Positions 14,277 through 24,936 of a stretch of DNA of 64,000 bases are shown in pieces. Every line of letters starts with the position of its first letter. Positions within the stretch are counted from its first letter, which is position 1. Source of the stretch: Pseudomonadota bacterium (GTDB lineage: Bacteria; Myxococcota_A; Polyangia; GCA-2747355); assembly GCA_016702545.1 (NCBI GenBank), contig JADJDT010000026.1, positions 1-64,000 of the forward strand, written 5' to 3'. Both the position numbers and the translations under genes were made by a program. The notes below the pieces were generated by a model, which was not told where the DNA came from, did not search any database, and worked only from the letters and a program-made list of their open reading frames with translations.

Positions 14277-17200
14277 AGCTCGAAGCGCGGCGGGGTCGTG
14301 AGCTCCAGCGCCTGCAGCAGCGCCTGCTGGTAGCGCCGCCCCTGCGGTAGGTGCTCGGCCACCCGCGCGGCCAGCTCCGCCTCGTCCCCGACGCGATCGG
14401 TCTTGTAGTCGACGATCACGAGCTCGTGGGTCAGCGGGTCGCGATAGAGCAGGTCGATGCTGCCGCTGACGTAGGCCAGCGCCTCGGCCTGGGCCGCGGC
14501 CCCGCGCCACAGCACCGGCACCTCGCGCCCGAGGACGTGGTCGGCGAGCTGGCGCAGCCGCTCGAAGAGCGGTGAGCTACGCAGCCGGTCGAGCAGCGCC
14601 GACGCGGCCGTGACCGCGACACCGGCATCCGGCAGCGCCCCGAGCTGGGCGGCGTACTGCGGCAAACGCGCGCGTTGCTGCGCCAGCGCCGCCTCGAGGT
14701 CGTGGTCGAGCACCAGCTCCTCGAGCGCGCGATGCACCAGGGTGCCCACGGCCCGCGCCGTCGCCGCGGCGCGCGCTGTCGCTGGTGGGGCCGGCGACGC
14801 GACCCGCCGGCTGGGCTCCTCCGCGCCGGCGATCGGCGCCGAGGCCACCGCGGCGAAGGGCCGGGCCATGCGCGCGCGCGCCGCCGCTTGGCCCGCTGCC
14901 GTCGCGGCCAGCTCGTGGCGCAGCGCGCTCGCCGCCGGCAGCTGCGCCTGATCGGGCCGAGCGGCCAGGCCTGGCCCGGGCGCGGCGTAGGCGCCCGCCA
15001 GGCGCCAGAGCACGCCGGCGGCGTCGCTGCAGGTGGCCTGCTCCGGGCCCTCGCTCGCGACCCGGCGCCGCAGCGCGCTCAGATCGGGTCGGGCCAGGCG
15101 GCGCTCCTGGAGCAGGTCGAGGTGCGAGAGTCGCGGGTCGCGCCGATCGTTGGCGCCTGGCCAACAACCGGCCAGCACCAGGCGCCGGCGTGGCCGCGTC
15201 ATGCCGACGTAGAGCGTGCGCACCGCCTCGGCGGCCGCGACAAGCTGTCGCCGGGCGTGGATCCGCGCGAAGCCCAGCGTCTCGGCGCCGGCGAAGCGCC
15301 ACTCCCAGTGCGAGCCCTCCTCCACGCACTCGTCGGCGGCCGTGCCGATCGCCGCACCCGGTCGGGTGTGCAGCCCCAGCAGGTAGACGGTGTCGAAGGT
15401 CAGCCCCTTGGCCTTGTGCAGCGTCATCACGCGGACGGCGCCCTCGCTGCCCTCGCTGGCCGGCGCCTCGGCCGCCTCGCGACGATCCGCCACGTCGCTG
15501 CGCAGCGCGCGCAGGAGCCCCTGCAGACCGCCCTCGCCGGCCAAGAGCTGCCGCTCGAGCTCGGCGAAGAAGCGCTCGAGGTTGGCCAGGCGCCGCTCGC
15601 CGAGAAAGCGAGCCGCCTCGATCGGCTCGGCACCGAGCAGCAGGCGCAGCCGCTCGACGAAGCGGTCGACGGGCTCGTGGCGCAGGGCCCACCGCAGCTC
15701 GGCCAGGGCCCGCACCGCCACGCGCAGCACCGTGCCCCAGGCACCGGTGCCTGGATCGGGGCCCGGCGCCGCCGGCGGCAAGGCGTGCTCGGCGGCGGCG
15801 ATGCTCTGATCCACGGCGGCGAGCAACGCCGGGTCGGGCCGCGCGAGGGCGGTCAGTCGCGCCGGCAGGTCGTGCTGCCACAGCGGCAGCAGCGCGGCGT
15901 CGGGGACGCCGATCGCCGGTGCGCGCAGCCAGGCCACCAGCGCGACATGGTCGTTGGCGTCGGCCACGACGCGCACCAGCGTCGTGGCATCGATGATCTC
16001 GCGTCGCCGGTAGTAGCCGCGATCGCGCTCGACGACGTAGGGAATGCCGGCTTGGCGCAGGGCCTGGAGATAGACCTCCTGCGCCGTCGTGGTGCGCAGC
16101 AGCACGGCGCTGGCGCCCCAGCGTGGCGCTCCCGGCCGGCCGCCCTGCGCGAGGAGATCACGCACCAGCAGCTCGGCCTCCAGCGCGTTGGCGCGGGCCG
16201 CGGTGGTGCGCTCGCCCTCGCCCGCCGCCTGCCCCGGCATCTCCCAGGAGACCCAGTACTCGACCGCTGAAGCCGGCGCGCGACCGGCCGCTGCGGGGTC
16301 TTCCTGCGGCGGATCGAGCTCCGGCTCGGCCGCGCAGACCAGCCGTTCGAAGCGCGGTTGCAGCCCGCGGGCGGCGCGCATCACCGGTTCGATGGCCCGC
16401 TCGACCTCGGCGAGGATCGCCGCCTGCGAACGGAAGTTGAGCGAGAGCCGGCAGCGCAGCCCGTGCTGCGCGACGACCCGCTCGACGAAATCCTCGTAGG
16501 CCGCGAGGTCGGCGTTGCGCCAGCCGTAGATCGATTGCTTCGCGTCGCCGACGACCAGCAGTCCGGGGCGCCGCGAGGCTTCACCGCGGAGCGCCAGGGC
16601 CTCGACGATCGCGACCTGCATGGGGTCGGTGTCCTGGAACTCGTCGACCAGTAGCTGATCGAGCCCCTCGCGCACCTGCTCGAGCACGCGTGGCTGGTCG
16701 CGGAGCAGGGCGTGCGCGGCGCCCATGAGCTGCGAGAAGCCGACCACGCCGGCTTGGCGCAGTCGCTGCTGCAGCTCGCTCAGCAGCTCACCCAAGACGC
16801 CGGCCAGCAGCCGCAGGCGCAGCGGATCGCAGCGTCCGAGCTGGTCGAGCAGCGGACCGAGCGTGGTGCAGGCCGCGCTGGCGTCAGCCGTCCCCTGCCC
16901 CAGCCAGAGGCGCTCGCCCTTGCCGAATTCGTCGCCTGCCCATTGGCGGACGCGCTCGCGCAGCGGGCCTCGCAGCAAGGGGCGCGCGGTCGCCACGAGC
17001 TGCTCGATCGCCGGTGTCACCGCGGTCGTGGTCGCCAGGGCCGCGCAGGCCGCGGCCAGTCGCTGCGCGACCTTGACCTGCGCCTTCGCCGGCACAGGCT
17101 GCGCGTGGAGCGCGGCGAGCAGGCCGCTGAGCGGCGGCGCGAGCTGCGCGCAGAAGTCGGCGACCCGCGCTGCCGCGTAGGGCTCGTCGCCCTGCAGCGC

Positions 17201-17923
17201 GGCGGCGGGAACCCCGCTCGCGACCAGGGCGCGCAGGGCCGTGGCGAGCTGCCGCGCGCCGAGCCCCAGGGCCGCGAGGGCCGTCCAGCGCTCGTCGCCC
17301 GGGTCGCCGTAGGCCTCGCGCGCGCGCGCCTGGAGCAGGTCATCGATCAGCGCCGCGGTGCGCCGCCCGTCGGCGTCGACCTCGAAGGCCGGATGGACGC
17401 CGGCCGCCAGCGGGTAGCGGGCCAGCCAGCGCCGACAGAGCGCATGAAAGGTGCTGACCGCGAGACTGTCGCTCGCCGCCAGCAGCGCGGCCGAGCGCTG
17501 CGCCAGCAGCGCTTCGCTCCCGGCGGCCGCCACGAGCACGCTGCGCGGCAGGCCGCAGGGGGCGCCGCCGCGCACCAGCTCGGCGAAGCCGTCGGTCACG
17601 CGCTGCTCCATCTCGGCTGCGGCGCGTTCGGTGAAGGTGATGGCCACCGTCCGCTCGAGCACGCGGGCGGCCACGGCCTCCTCCTGGCCCTCGGGCTCCG
17701 CCCCGCGCGGGCCGTGCAGCGCCTGCACCGCGCGCGCCCAGCCGGCACCGACGCACCAGCTGATCACGCGCGCCACCAGGACCGCGGTCTTGCCGGTCCC
17801 TGCTCCGGCCTCGAGCACGATCGGTCGGGCCAGCTCGCTGCGCGCCAGCTCGCGCGCGCGCGCGTCCTCGGCTCGCAGCTCGGCGTCGCTCGGCGGCAGG
17901 ACGGTGGCGTCGCGATCGGTCAC
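14237..17923 (-). CDS. addA: AddA-type helicase-nuclease subunit
   Basis: 1228 residues of UvrD/RecB-like superfamily 1 helicase fused to a nuclease. Walker A EAGAGTGKT is at about 38-46, the helicase motif AITFTERAAAEM near 145, VDEFQDTDPMQ near 430, and the late motif VMTLHKAKGLTFDTVYL near 830. The C-terminus is a RecB-family nuclease: GSIDLLYRD and VIVDYKTDR near 1150-1170, with a QGRRYQQAL helix after it. With AddB it would unwind and resect double-strand breaks for recombination. A GTG start at 17923 overlaps the addB stop as GTGA. The final codons also exist as a remnant at 12072-12111. Confidence 0.9.
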   Translation of the reverse strand: MTDRDATVLPPSDAELRAEDARARELARSELARPIVLEAGAGTGKTAVLVARVISWCVGAGWARAVQALHGPRGAEPEGQEEAVAARVLERTVAITFTERAAAEMEQRVTDGFAELVRGGAPCGLPRSVLVAAAGSEALLAQRSAALLAASDSLAVSTFHALCRRWLARYPLAAGVHPAFEVDADGRRTAALIDDLLQARAREAYGDPGDERWTALAALGLGARQLATALRALVASGVPAAALQGDEPYAAARVADFCAQLAPPLSGLLAALHAQPVPAKAQVKVAQRLAAACAALATTTAVTPAIEQLVATARPLLRGPLRERVRQWAGDEFGKGERLWLGQGTADASAACTTLGPLLDQLGRCDPLRLRLLAGVLGELLSELQQRLRQAGVVGFSQLMGAAHALLRDQPRVLEQVREGLDQLLVDEFQDTDPMQVAIVEALALRGEASRRPGLLVVGDAKQSIYGWRNADLAAYEDFVERVVAQHGLRCRLSLNFRSQAAILAEVERAIEPVMRAARGLQPRFERLVCAAEPELDPPQEDPAAAGRAPASAVEYWVSWEMPGQAAGEGERTTAARANALEAELLVRDLLAQGGRPGAPRWGASAVLLRTTTAQEVYLQALRQAGIPYVVERDRGYYRRREIIDATTLVRVVADANDHVALVAWLRAPAIGVPDAALLPLWQHDLPARLTALARPDPALLAAVDQSIAAAEHALPPAAPGPDPGTGAWGTVLRVAVRALAELRWALRHEPVDRFVERLRLLLGAEPIEAARFLGERRLANLERFFAELERQLLAGEGGLQGLLRALRSDVADRREAAEAPASEGSEGAVRVMTLHKAKGLTFDTVYLLGLHTRPGAAIGTAADECVEEGSHWEWRFAGAETLGFARIHARRQLVAAAEAVRTLYVGMTRPRRRLVLAGCWPGANDRRDPRLSHLDLLQERRLARPDLSALRRRVASEGPEQATCSDAAGVLWRLAGAYAAPGPGLAARPDQAQLPAASALRHELAATAAGQAAARARMARPFAAVASAPIAGAEEPSRRVASPAPPATARAAATARAVGTLVHRALEELVLDHDLEAALAQQRARLPQYAAQLGALPDAGVAVTAASALLDRLRSSPLFERLRQLADHVLGREVPVLWRGAAAQAEALAYVSGSIDLLYRDPLTHELVIVDYKTDRVGDEAELAARVAEHLPQGRRYQQALLQALELTTPPRFELWFLGAGRIVSMP

Positions 17924-20900
17924 GCGCTCGGCTCCTCGGCCCCGCCCTCAGCGGCCAGATCCCAGAGCGCCAGCAGGCTGGCCCCCGCGGCGTCGGGCGC
18001 CGCGACACCAGCGCTGGCAGAGGTCGCGCGCTCGCGGCGAAGGGCCGCCAGCCAGCGCCGCTGGCCGTCGCGCGCCCGCTGTCGCCTTGCACGCAGGCCG
18101 CGCGGACCTCGCAGTGCTCGCACAGGCGCTGGGGCCGCTCCTTGGGCAGCTCCAGCCGGGGAAAGAACAGCCCCGCATCCCAGGCGGCGAAGAGCACCCG
18201 CGCGACGCGTGGCAGGTCCTGCGTGACGGCCACGTCGTCGTCGGCCAGGGCGAAGTCCGGCGCCGCCTGCGCCGCCGCGGTCGCCGCGCCCGGGTCGTCG
18301 TCCTCGGGGTCCTGGTCACGTTCGTCAGGGGCTGCCAGGAACACGTAGCGCCCGATCGCCGCCTGACCGGCACCCGAGGCCGCGTAGATCGCCGCCTGCA
18401 GCCGCTCGCCGCGGCGCACGGCGCGGCGCAGGTGCTCCAGCCGCGTGCTCGCGCGCTTGGCGTCGGAGAGCGGGCGCCCGGTCTTGAAATCCGTCAGCAC
18501 CAGCGTTTGATCGCGGCGGTCGACGCGGTCCGCGCGAAAGGTCACCGGGCGCTCGTGACCCTCGGCGTCGAGGAGGATGGCCGTGCCCTCGCACTCGGTG
18601 CCGACCACCTCGACCGAGGCCGAGACCGCGGGCCAGTCGAGGGCCAGGGCGCGATCGAGGCGCGGTCGCACACAGAGGGCCAGGGCTCGGTGCAGCCCGG
18701 GCAGCAGCCCGAACCCGGCGTCGTGCGCGATCTCGGCGGCGGCCCGCTCGACGGCCGCGTGGCGCGCGCCGGGGCCCGGCCAACGCACGGTGCGCGCGGG
18801 GCCCGTGAGACCGGTGGTCTGGGCGCGCGGCTCGCCGGTTCCGCTGACCAGCAGCTCCAGGGCGCGGTGCACCGCCAGCCCCACCGTCGCCGCGCTCAGC
18901 TCGGGGAGTTGCGCCTGCGGATCGGGGCAGGGTTCGACGCGCAGCACGCGCCGCAGCAAGGTCCGCCACGGGCAGCGCGCGAAATCCTCGAGCGCGGTGA
19001 CCGAGAGCGCGCCTCGGCGGGGATCGGAGACGCCGGGACGCAGCCCGCCGATCGTCCCGGCGTAGGGTCCGCCCTCGGCGCGGTCCGGGGCGCCGGGGCG
19101 CGAGTGCGGGGCCCCGTCGCGCGCGGCCAAGAGCGCGAGCTGCGCGCGCGCCACGCCCTCGGCAGCGGCCTCGTCGAGCCCCAGGGCCGGCGCTGGACCG
19201 GCCGCGGCTTGGGCCTCCAGCCACCGCGGGCCCAGCACCCGGGCGAGCCCCGCGGCGCCGCCGCTCAGCGCCGCGACCTGCGCCAGTTCGTCGGCGGTGC
19301 GCGGACGCCAGGGTCCGCCGGCGTGGGGTGGCTGCAGCCGGCGCAGCGCGGCGCCTGGAACGAGCGTCATGGCCGGAGCCTCGCCCCCCGCCGGCGCAGC
19401 CAGCAGTCGCTGCACGAGCGGCGACGGGGATTGCTCCCCGCCACCGTCGTCGACCTGCTGCCAGCACAGCGTCACCCGTGGCGCGGCGGTCAGGAGCTGC
19501 GCGAAGAGGTAGCGCTGCTCATCCTGCGCGGCGCGCTTGAGCGGCAGCTCGGGCAGTGCCCGTTGCAGTCGCTGGCGCAGCGCCTCACCGAGCAGCGGGT
19601 CGTCGGCGCTGGCCCGCGGCAAGCTGCCTCGATTGACGCCCAGCAGCAGCAACTCGTCGAAGGTCAGGCTGCGCGCCCGGGCGACGTCGAGCACCCAGAT
19701 GCCGCCGCCGCTGGCCGCGACGGGCGCGAGCTGGGCCGTGAGCTGGCTCTCCAGCGCCGTCAGGTAGCAGCCGCGCTCGAGCTCGAGTGCCGGCGGCAGC
19801 GCCGCTTCGAGCGGGTCGAGCACGGCGCGCCCTTCGCTCGCCGTCGCGCCGCTCGATTCGACCGCGTCGGCGTCGAGCGACCAGCCGAGCTGCTCCCCGA
19901 GCAGGGCCCGCGTGCGTGCGAGATGCTCGGCCAACGAGGCCGTCGCCCAGCCCTCCAAGGCTTGCTCGAGCGCGCGCGCCGCGCTGACCGCCCAGCGCAG
20001 GATCTCACCCCCCAGGCGCTTGCGCACCGCGTACCAGCACCTGGCACTACCGTCGTCGTCGGATGCCACCGCTCGCAGCCCGGCTCGGACGGGCAGCGGC
20101 AGATCCTCCTCGTCCTGGAGCAGTCGCGCGGGATCCAGCCGCGCGACGTCGCGCAGCCCGAGCGCGCCGACCAGCCGCAGCCCGACGCGCAGATCCTCGA
20201 TCGCCTCGGGCGAGGGCCAGGCGGGATCGGCCGCCGCCGCCCCCGCGGGGCCCGCGGGTCGCGGATCCGGCTGGCGCGGGGCGAGCGCGTCGAGCCAGGC
20301 ATCGAGCGGGGCCGCCGCGCCGCGCCGCAGGAGCTGGAGCACCGCCCGCCAGCGGCGGTGCCGCGGATCGACCGCCGCCGGCAGCTGGAGCGCGCGATAC
20401 GGCACGCCGCGCCGCTCGAGCGCGCGCCGCAAGGGCAGCAGGTAGCGTTCGACGTCGTAGAGCACGACGCCCACGCGCTCCGGCTGCACCCCGCGGCGCA
20501 GGGCCGCCTGCAGCAGGAAGGCCGCTTCCGTCACCTCCGCCTCGATCCCGCTGGCGGCGACGAAGCTCAGCGAGGCCGGCGGCAGCGCCGTCGGGGTGTC
20601 GCTGATCGCCGCGCGCGGCAGGCCGAGGCGCGCGACGAAGCGCTCGGCGAAGACGCAACCGGCGCTGCGGCGATCGGCGAGCAGGCGATCGTGCGGAAGC
20701 TCGGTGAAGAGGGTGGCGCCGTTGGCCAGCAGCGCGCGGAGCAGGGCGGCGCGTTGGCCGGTGGCGTCGGCGAAGCCGAGGATCAGCACCGCTCGGGCGT
20801 CGAGCAGGCGGGGCCCCGCGCTGCGCAGCGCCTCGACCGCGCGGGCGATCGCGGTCTCGCGCCGCGCCAGCCCGTGGCTTTCGAGCTCGGCCTCGACCCG

Positions 20901-21425
20901 CGTGGCGGCGCCGGCCAGCGCCAGCACGCGGCGAGCGTCCTCGTCGGCGGTGTCGCCGAGCAGGCGGGGCAAGGTCCGCGCGAGCTCCGGCGTCAGGCCG
21001 GCGCTCAGCAGGTCGCTGACCGTTGCCGTGGCCAGGGCATGCCCGCGCTCGAGCGCGCCGAGCGTGCTGGCGAGATCGACGTCGCGGGCGACCTCCCGCT
21101 GCACCAGCGCGGGAAAGAGCCCGTGGTCCGGTCGCAGCGCGAGGCCGGCGCGGCGCAGCAGCGTCTCGGCGAGCATCGGCAGCGTCTGCACGACCACGCC
21201 CAGCAGCGCCGGTCCGAGCTGCGCGACGAGCCGCGCGCTGAGCTGTTCGCGCAGCGGCCGCGAGGAGACCACCAGGCGCACGGGGGACCGCAAGAGCCGA
21301 GCCACCTCGGCGGCGCCGCCGGCCTGCAGCGCGCGCAGCATCGCGATCAGCTCGGCCTCGCTCTCGCGCACACCAGCCGTCAGCCTGACGCCCCCGACGA
21401 CCGCTTCTGGCCCGCTACTCGTCAC
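17920..21425 (-). CDS. addB: AddB-type nuclease subunit, frame broken near 18075
   Basis: About 1170 residues. The C-terminal PD-(D/E)XK nuclease has VLTDFKTGR near 978. Cysteines for the AddB iron-sulfur staple are present: Cys in FARCPWRTLL near 817 and LCEHCEVRAAC near 1103. After that point the starting frame runs on without a stop through the addA gene and gives low-complexity sequence. The expected tail (RARDGQRRWLAALRRERA, ending LALWDLAAEGG) lies in a second frame whose TGA overlaps the addA GTG. One base appears to be missing or extra in the GC-alternating tract near 18065-18085. The GTG start at 21425 overlaps the upstream lipoprotein by 11 bp. Confidence 0.82.
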
Positions 21426-22371
21426 CGCCCCGCCCCCCGCCCCGCTCGACCTCCGGGGCCAGTTGCAGGCGCAGGGGCCCGGTCGTCTGCCCCGCCCGAA
21501 TCGCGATGCCGTGCTCCCGCAGCACGCGCCGACCGCGCAGCCTCACCTCGAGCGCGTAGATGCCCTCGGGCAGATCATCGAGCCCGAAGCCACCGCGCGA
21601 GTCCGTGGTCGTCTCGGCGCTGGTGCTGAGCCGCACCGTGGCGTCGGCGATGGCGCCGCCGCGGCTGTTTTGCAGCGAGCCGCGTAGCGAGCCGGCCGGG
21701 CGCAGCTCGATCCGCAGCGCGGGGGTCGGGCGCTGACGCGGATCGGCCACCTCCAGCGCTACCGTCGTGGGCACATGGCCCTCGGCGCGCACCAGCAGTC
21801 GCCGTCGGCCCGGCGCCAGCCACACCCCGAAGTTGCCGTCGCTGCGGCGCGGGCGCGCGACCGCCGTGCCGTCCAGCGGATCGACGCTGAAGCGCGCGAG
21901 GGGGGCTCCGGTGCGCCAGTCCGTCACGCGTCCGCGGACCACGACGCGCGGCTCGAGCGGCGCCTCCGCGGTCTCGGGCGGTGGATCGGCGCCGAAAGGT
22001 GGTGGCCGCGCAGCGTCGAGCGCCGCCGCCGCGGGCGCGGGGATCGGCGGCAGCGCCCCAGGCAGCACCCCCAGCTCGCCGGCGGGGAGCAACTCGGGGG
22101 CGGCCGCTGGCCGGGCGTCGGGTCCTGCGGCTCCCTGGGCCGCGCAGCCCCCATCGGTCGGTCGCCCTACCGCGCCACATCGAGCCGAGGCCCCGTCGCG
22201 CCAAGCGGTGCTGCCGCGATCGCTGCTCGCGCGACCAGTGCTCGCACGCCCGATGCTGATCGACTGCGCGTCCGCGCGTCCGCGCGCGGCGGGCCGTCCG
22301 CACCGCCCGTCGCAGCCGCTCGGAGCTGGCAGCAGGGCTGACAGCAGGGCCAGCAGCAGGGCCCAGCGCAT
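21415..22371 (-). CDS. Lipoprotein with carboxypeptidase-regulatory-like domains
   Basis: 318 residues from ATG 22371, chosen because it starts a signal peptide (MRWALLLALLSALLPAPSGC, acceptor Cys20). A long Ala/Pro/Arg linker follows, then two beta-sandwich repeats of the carboxypeptidase-regulatory type: VVVRGRVTDWRTGAPLA near 150, and SLRGSLQNSRGGAIADATV with TDSRGGFGLDDLPEGIY near 240. It is probably an outer-membrane-anchored binding protein. Its stop overlaps the addB start by 11 bp. That link with a DNA-repair gene may be only positional. Confidence 0.72.
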   Translation of the reverse strand: MRWALLLALLSALLPAPSGCDGRCGRPAARGRADAQSISIGRASTGRASSDRGSTAWRDGASARCGAVGRPTDGGCAAQGAAGPDARPAAAPELLPAGELGVLPGALPPIPAPAAAALDAARPPPFGADPPPETAEAPLEPRVVVRGRVTDWRTGAPLARFSVDPLDGTAVARPRRSDGNFGVWLAPGRRRLLVRAEGHVPTTVALEVADPRQRPTPALRIELRPAGSLRGSLQNSRGGAIADATVRLSTSAETTTDSRGGFGLDDLPEGIYALEVRLRGRRVLREHGIAIRAGQTTGPLRLQLAPEVERGGGRGGDE

Positions 22372-22418
22372 GGCCGCCGGCCCTCGGGAATCCCGCGCGC
22401 GGCTCGAGGGCGCGATCG

Positions 22419-22817
22419 TCACGCACCACCACCGCGCCACGCGATGGCGTCGATCTCGACGCGCGCCCCGCGGGGCAGCGCGGCCACGGCCACCGTGGCG
22501 CGCGCGGGCACGGATCCCGCGGCGAAGAAGCTGCCGTAGACCTCGTTGACGGCGGCGAAGTCCTGCATGTCGACCAGGTACACCGTCGTCTTCACCGCCT
22601 CGGCCAGACCGCTACCAGCCGCCTCGAGCACGGCCGCGAGGTTCTCCAGCACGCGCCGGGTTTGCTGCGCCACATCGCCTTCACCCACCAGCGCGCCCGT
22701 GGCCGGATCGATCGCGATCTGCCCCGAACAGAAGACCCACTCGCCGGCCACCACGGCCTGCGCGTAGGGACCGATCGCCGCCGGGGCTCGTGCCGTGCTC
22801 ACCTGGCTGCGTTCCAT
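22419..22817 (-). CDS. ridA: RidA-family enamine/imine deaminase
   Basis: 132 residues, the normal size for the family. ATG 22817 has a strong GGGGAGG seven bases upstream; longer in-frame versions add only Arg/Pro-rich sequence. Signatures: the N-terminal APAAIGPYAQAV, the GQIAIDPATG segment, EAVKTTVYLVDM, and PARATVAVAALPRGARVEIDAIA, with the substrate-binding Arg and the terminal Glu strand. RidA clears reactive 2-aminoacrylate formed by PLP enzymes. It stops 47 bp before the lipoprotein start, so they may be co-transcribed. Confidence 0.92.
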   Translation of the reverse strand: MERSQVSTARAPAAIGPYAQAVVAGEWVFCSGQIAIDPATGALVGEGDVAQQTRRVLENLAAVLEAAGSGLAEAVKTTVYLVDMQDFAAVNEVYGSFFAAGSVPARATVAVAALPRGARVEIDAIAWRGGGA

Positions 22818-23007
22818 CTTCGACCTCCCCGCTGCGCCCGAGCGCCCGCGCGGGCGCAGCGGGCGGGGCGACCTATCGCGCGTCATCTCGCGCGCCTGGA
22901 TGCTACTTGATCAAGCAATAGGACCCCTATACTGAAAAGAAAGCGCGAGCTACGGAGGGTGGGCCTGGGACCGCGAAGCCCGCGCGTCGCGGGCCGCGGA
23001 TCAGGGT
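22818..23007. other. Intergenic region upstream of ridA
   Basis: 190 bp with a locally AT-richer patch at 22900-22945, including the palindrome TTGATCAA and the run TATACTGAAAAG. It probably holds the ridA promoter. A GC-rich inverted repeat near 22977-22994 may act as a terminator for neither gene in particular. No reading frame is convincing. Confidence 0.4.
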
Positions 23008-24900
23008 TCAGGGAGTGCGTGCTCGCAGCGGCTCAACCAACCACGGGGCCCAGCCCCGAGCCGCCGCCCGGGCGCGTTGCGCGCTGTCGTGGTGACCGGT
23101 CGCGCTCAGCGCCCGCGCCAGCCTGAGCCAGGTCCAGGCCCACGGCTCGCGTAGCCCCGCCGACCACGGATCCAGCGCAGGATCCGGATCGCGTCCGCGG
23201 CGCACGGCGGCACCGGCCAGGCGCTGCTGCGTCGCCAGCAGCGTCTCGAGGGTCGGTGGCGGTTGCCCGGGTGGCAACAGACGCTCCAAGGGACCGACCG
23301 GATAACGGGCGACGGCGCTCCGCAGGCTGGGGCTATTGCTCGAGGCCAGGTAGACCGGCCGGCCGGCGCCCAGGCTGCGTCGGATCAGCCCGAGCACATC
23401 GACCTGGCCGGGTTGCGGCTGATAGTCGAAGCGCGGGAAGAGGCGGCGCTGCTGGGCCACGTACCAGGGGTAGCTCAGCAGGCGCAGGTCGATGTACTGC
23501 ACGTCGCGGCGGAGACCGAGCACCTGCTGCGCGTGCAGCAGCGCCAGGCGCCGCTCGTCGCCCTCGCCGAGGATCAGCGCGTCGCGCGCGGCGACGCCCA
23601 GCACATTGAGCGCGTAGTCCTCGATCGCCTGACTGCCGCGCAGGTCCGCGGCCGGCAGGCCGGCGCGGGCCCGCGCGCCGATCAGCAGCGCCAGCAGCGC
23701 GGCGAGGCTCAGTCGCCGCCAGCGTGGCGCCGCGGTGGTGTGGTTGGTGTTTGCGCGCGCTCCGCACCGACGCGCGAGCCAGGCCACCGCCACCGCCAGC
23801 GGCAAGGTCAGCAGCGCCAGGGGCAAGAGGAAGTAGCGCTCGACGAGCTGCCGTCCGACGCCCTGCGCGTCGAGCTGGAAGAGCAAGAAGAAGAGCGGTC
23901 CGGTCCACAGCGGCGCGAGCGCGAAGAGCAGCGCGAGCGAGCGCGGCACCGGCAGCGGATCGGACGACGCGGGGGAGCGGCGCCGGACGCCGTCGGCCAG
24001 CAGCAGGAGCGTCCCGGCGAGCGCCGCCACGAGCAGCACCCAGCCGAGCTGCGCCGGCAGCGCCACGGCGAAGGCCCCGAGCGTCGAGCTCGGTCCCGCG
24101 GGACCAACGAGGGCGAGCGGCAGCGTGGCGGCGTCGCGTCGCAGTAGATGGTGGACGAAGCCGGCCCAGTGCTGCGTCTCGCCCCAGCGCGGAACCGTCT
24201 CGACGCGCGCCGCGAGCAGATAGAGATAGGGAGTGAGGCCGCCCACCAGCGCAGCGAGGATCCCGGCCGCGCGCAGCCAGCCACAGCGACCGCGCCACCC
24301 CGGCGTGGCGATCGCGGCGGCGACGAGCAGCGGCAGCGCCAGCAGCGCCGTGGGGTGGTTGCTCAGCGCCAGGCCGAAGCCCAGCGCGGCCAGCGCCAGG
24401 CCGCCGCTGCGCCGGACCTGCGTCGGCGCCTGCTGGGCGGCCAGGGCCGCGGCGACGCTGGCGAGCGTGAGCGCCAGATGCAGGGCCACGACCTCCGGCA
24501 GCCCGCCGTAGCGCCAGGCCAAGGGGGCGAAGGCGAAGGCCAGCGCGGCCACGGTGGCCGCCGCCGCCGACCGGCTCAGGCGTCGCGCCAGCGCGAAGAG
24601 GCTCGCCACGGCGACGATCATCGAGAGCATGCTGAGCAGCGACAGGCGCGCCGCGGCCGTCGACCAGGGCAGCCGGCAGAAAGCGTGGCCCAGCAGCGTG
24701 TAGAGCGGATAGCCCGGCGGATGGGCGACCCCCAGGCGGCAGGCGACGGCGACGAGCTCCCCGCTGTCGCCCGCCTGGATGCTCTCCGCATGCGTGGCGG
24801 TGAGGGCGACCCCCGCCAGCAGCCCCACGGCGAGGGTGCCCACCCAGCGCCCCCGCGGTGTCATCGTCGAGTGCTGGGTTCCCCCGGGACACGGTTGCAT
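23008..24900 (-). CDS. DUF2723 polytopic membrane protein (glycosyltransferase-like)
   Basis: 630 residues with about ten membrane helices. ATG 24900 has GGAGG five to six bases upstream; a longer frame would be antisense to the tRNA gene and was rejected. The family hallmark is SIQAGDSGELVAVACRLGVAHPPGYPLYTLLGHAF near residue 40-70, an acidic loop after the first helix as in GT-C fold sugar transferases such as the TMEM260/DUF2723 group. A soluble C-terminal segment follows the last helix (YPVGPLERLLP). It probably transfers a lipid-linked sugar in the envelope; the substrate is unknown. Confidence 0.85.
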   Translation of the reverse strand: MQPCPGGTQHSTMTPRGRWVGTLAVGLLAGVALTATHAESIQAGDSGELVAVACRLGVAHPPGYPLYTLLGHAFCRLPWSTAAARLSLLSMLSMIVAVASLFALARRLSRSAAAATVAALAFAFAPLAWRYGGLPEVVALHLALTLASVAAALAAQQAPTQVRRSGGLALAALGFGLALSNHPTALLALPLLVAAAIATPGWRGRCGWLRAAGILAALVGGLTPYLYLLAARVETVPRWGETQHWAGFVHHLLRRDAATLPLALVGPAGPSSTLGAFAVALPAQLGWVLLVAALAGTLLLLADGVRRRSPASSDPLPVPRSLALLFALAPLWTGPLFFLLFQLDAQGVGRQLVERYFLLPLALLTLPLAVAVAWLARRCGARANTNHTTAAPRWRRLSLAALLALLIGARARAGLPAADLRGSQAIEDYALNVLGVAARDALILGEGDERRLALLHAQQVLGLRRDVQYIDLRLLSYPWYVAQQRRLFPRFDYQPQPGQVDVLGLIRRSLGAGRPVYLASSNSPSLRSAVARYPVGPLERLLPPGQPPPTLETLLATQQRLAGAAVRRGRDPDPALDPWSAGLREPWAWTWLRLARALSATGHHDSAQRARAAARGWAPWLVEPLRARTP

Positions 24901-24936
24901 GCCGACCTCCACGCGTGCTAAGAGGCTCCGCCTCTT

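Noticed and set aside
17451..21629. Very long open frame (about 1390 codons) on the plus strand, opposite addB/addA
   Set aside because: Low-complexity Arg/Gln/Gly-rich product with no motifs; it is antisense to recognised genes and arises from GC-rich codon bias.
22907..22933. Plus-strand promoter-like TTGATC and TATACT
   Set aside because: The spacer is only 15 nt and no plus-strand gene follows; the AT-rich patch more likely serves leftward ridA transcription.
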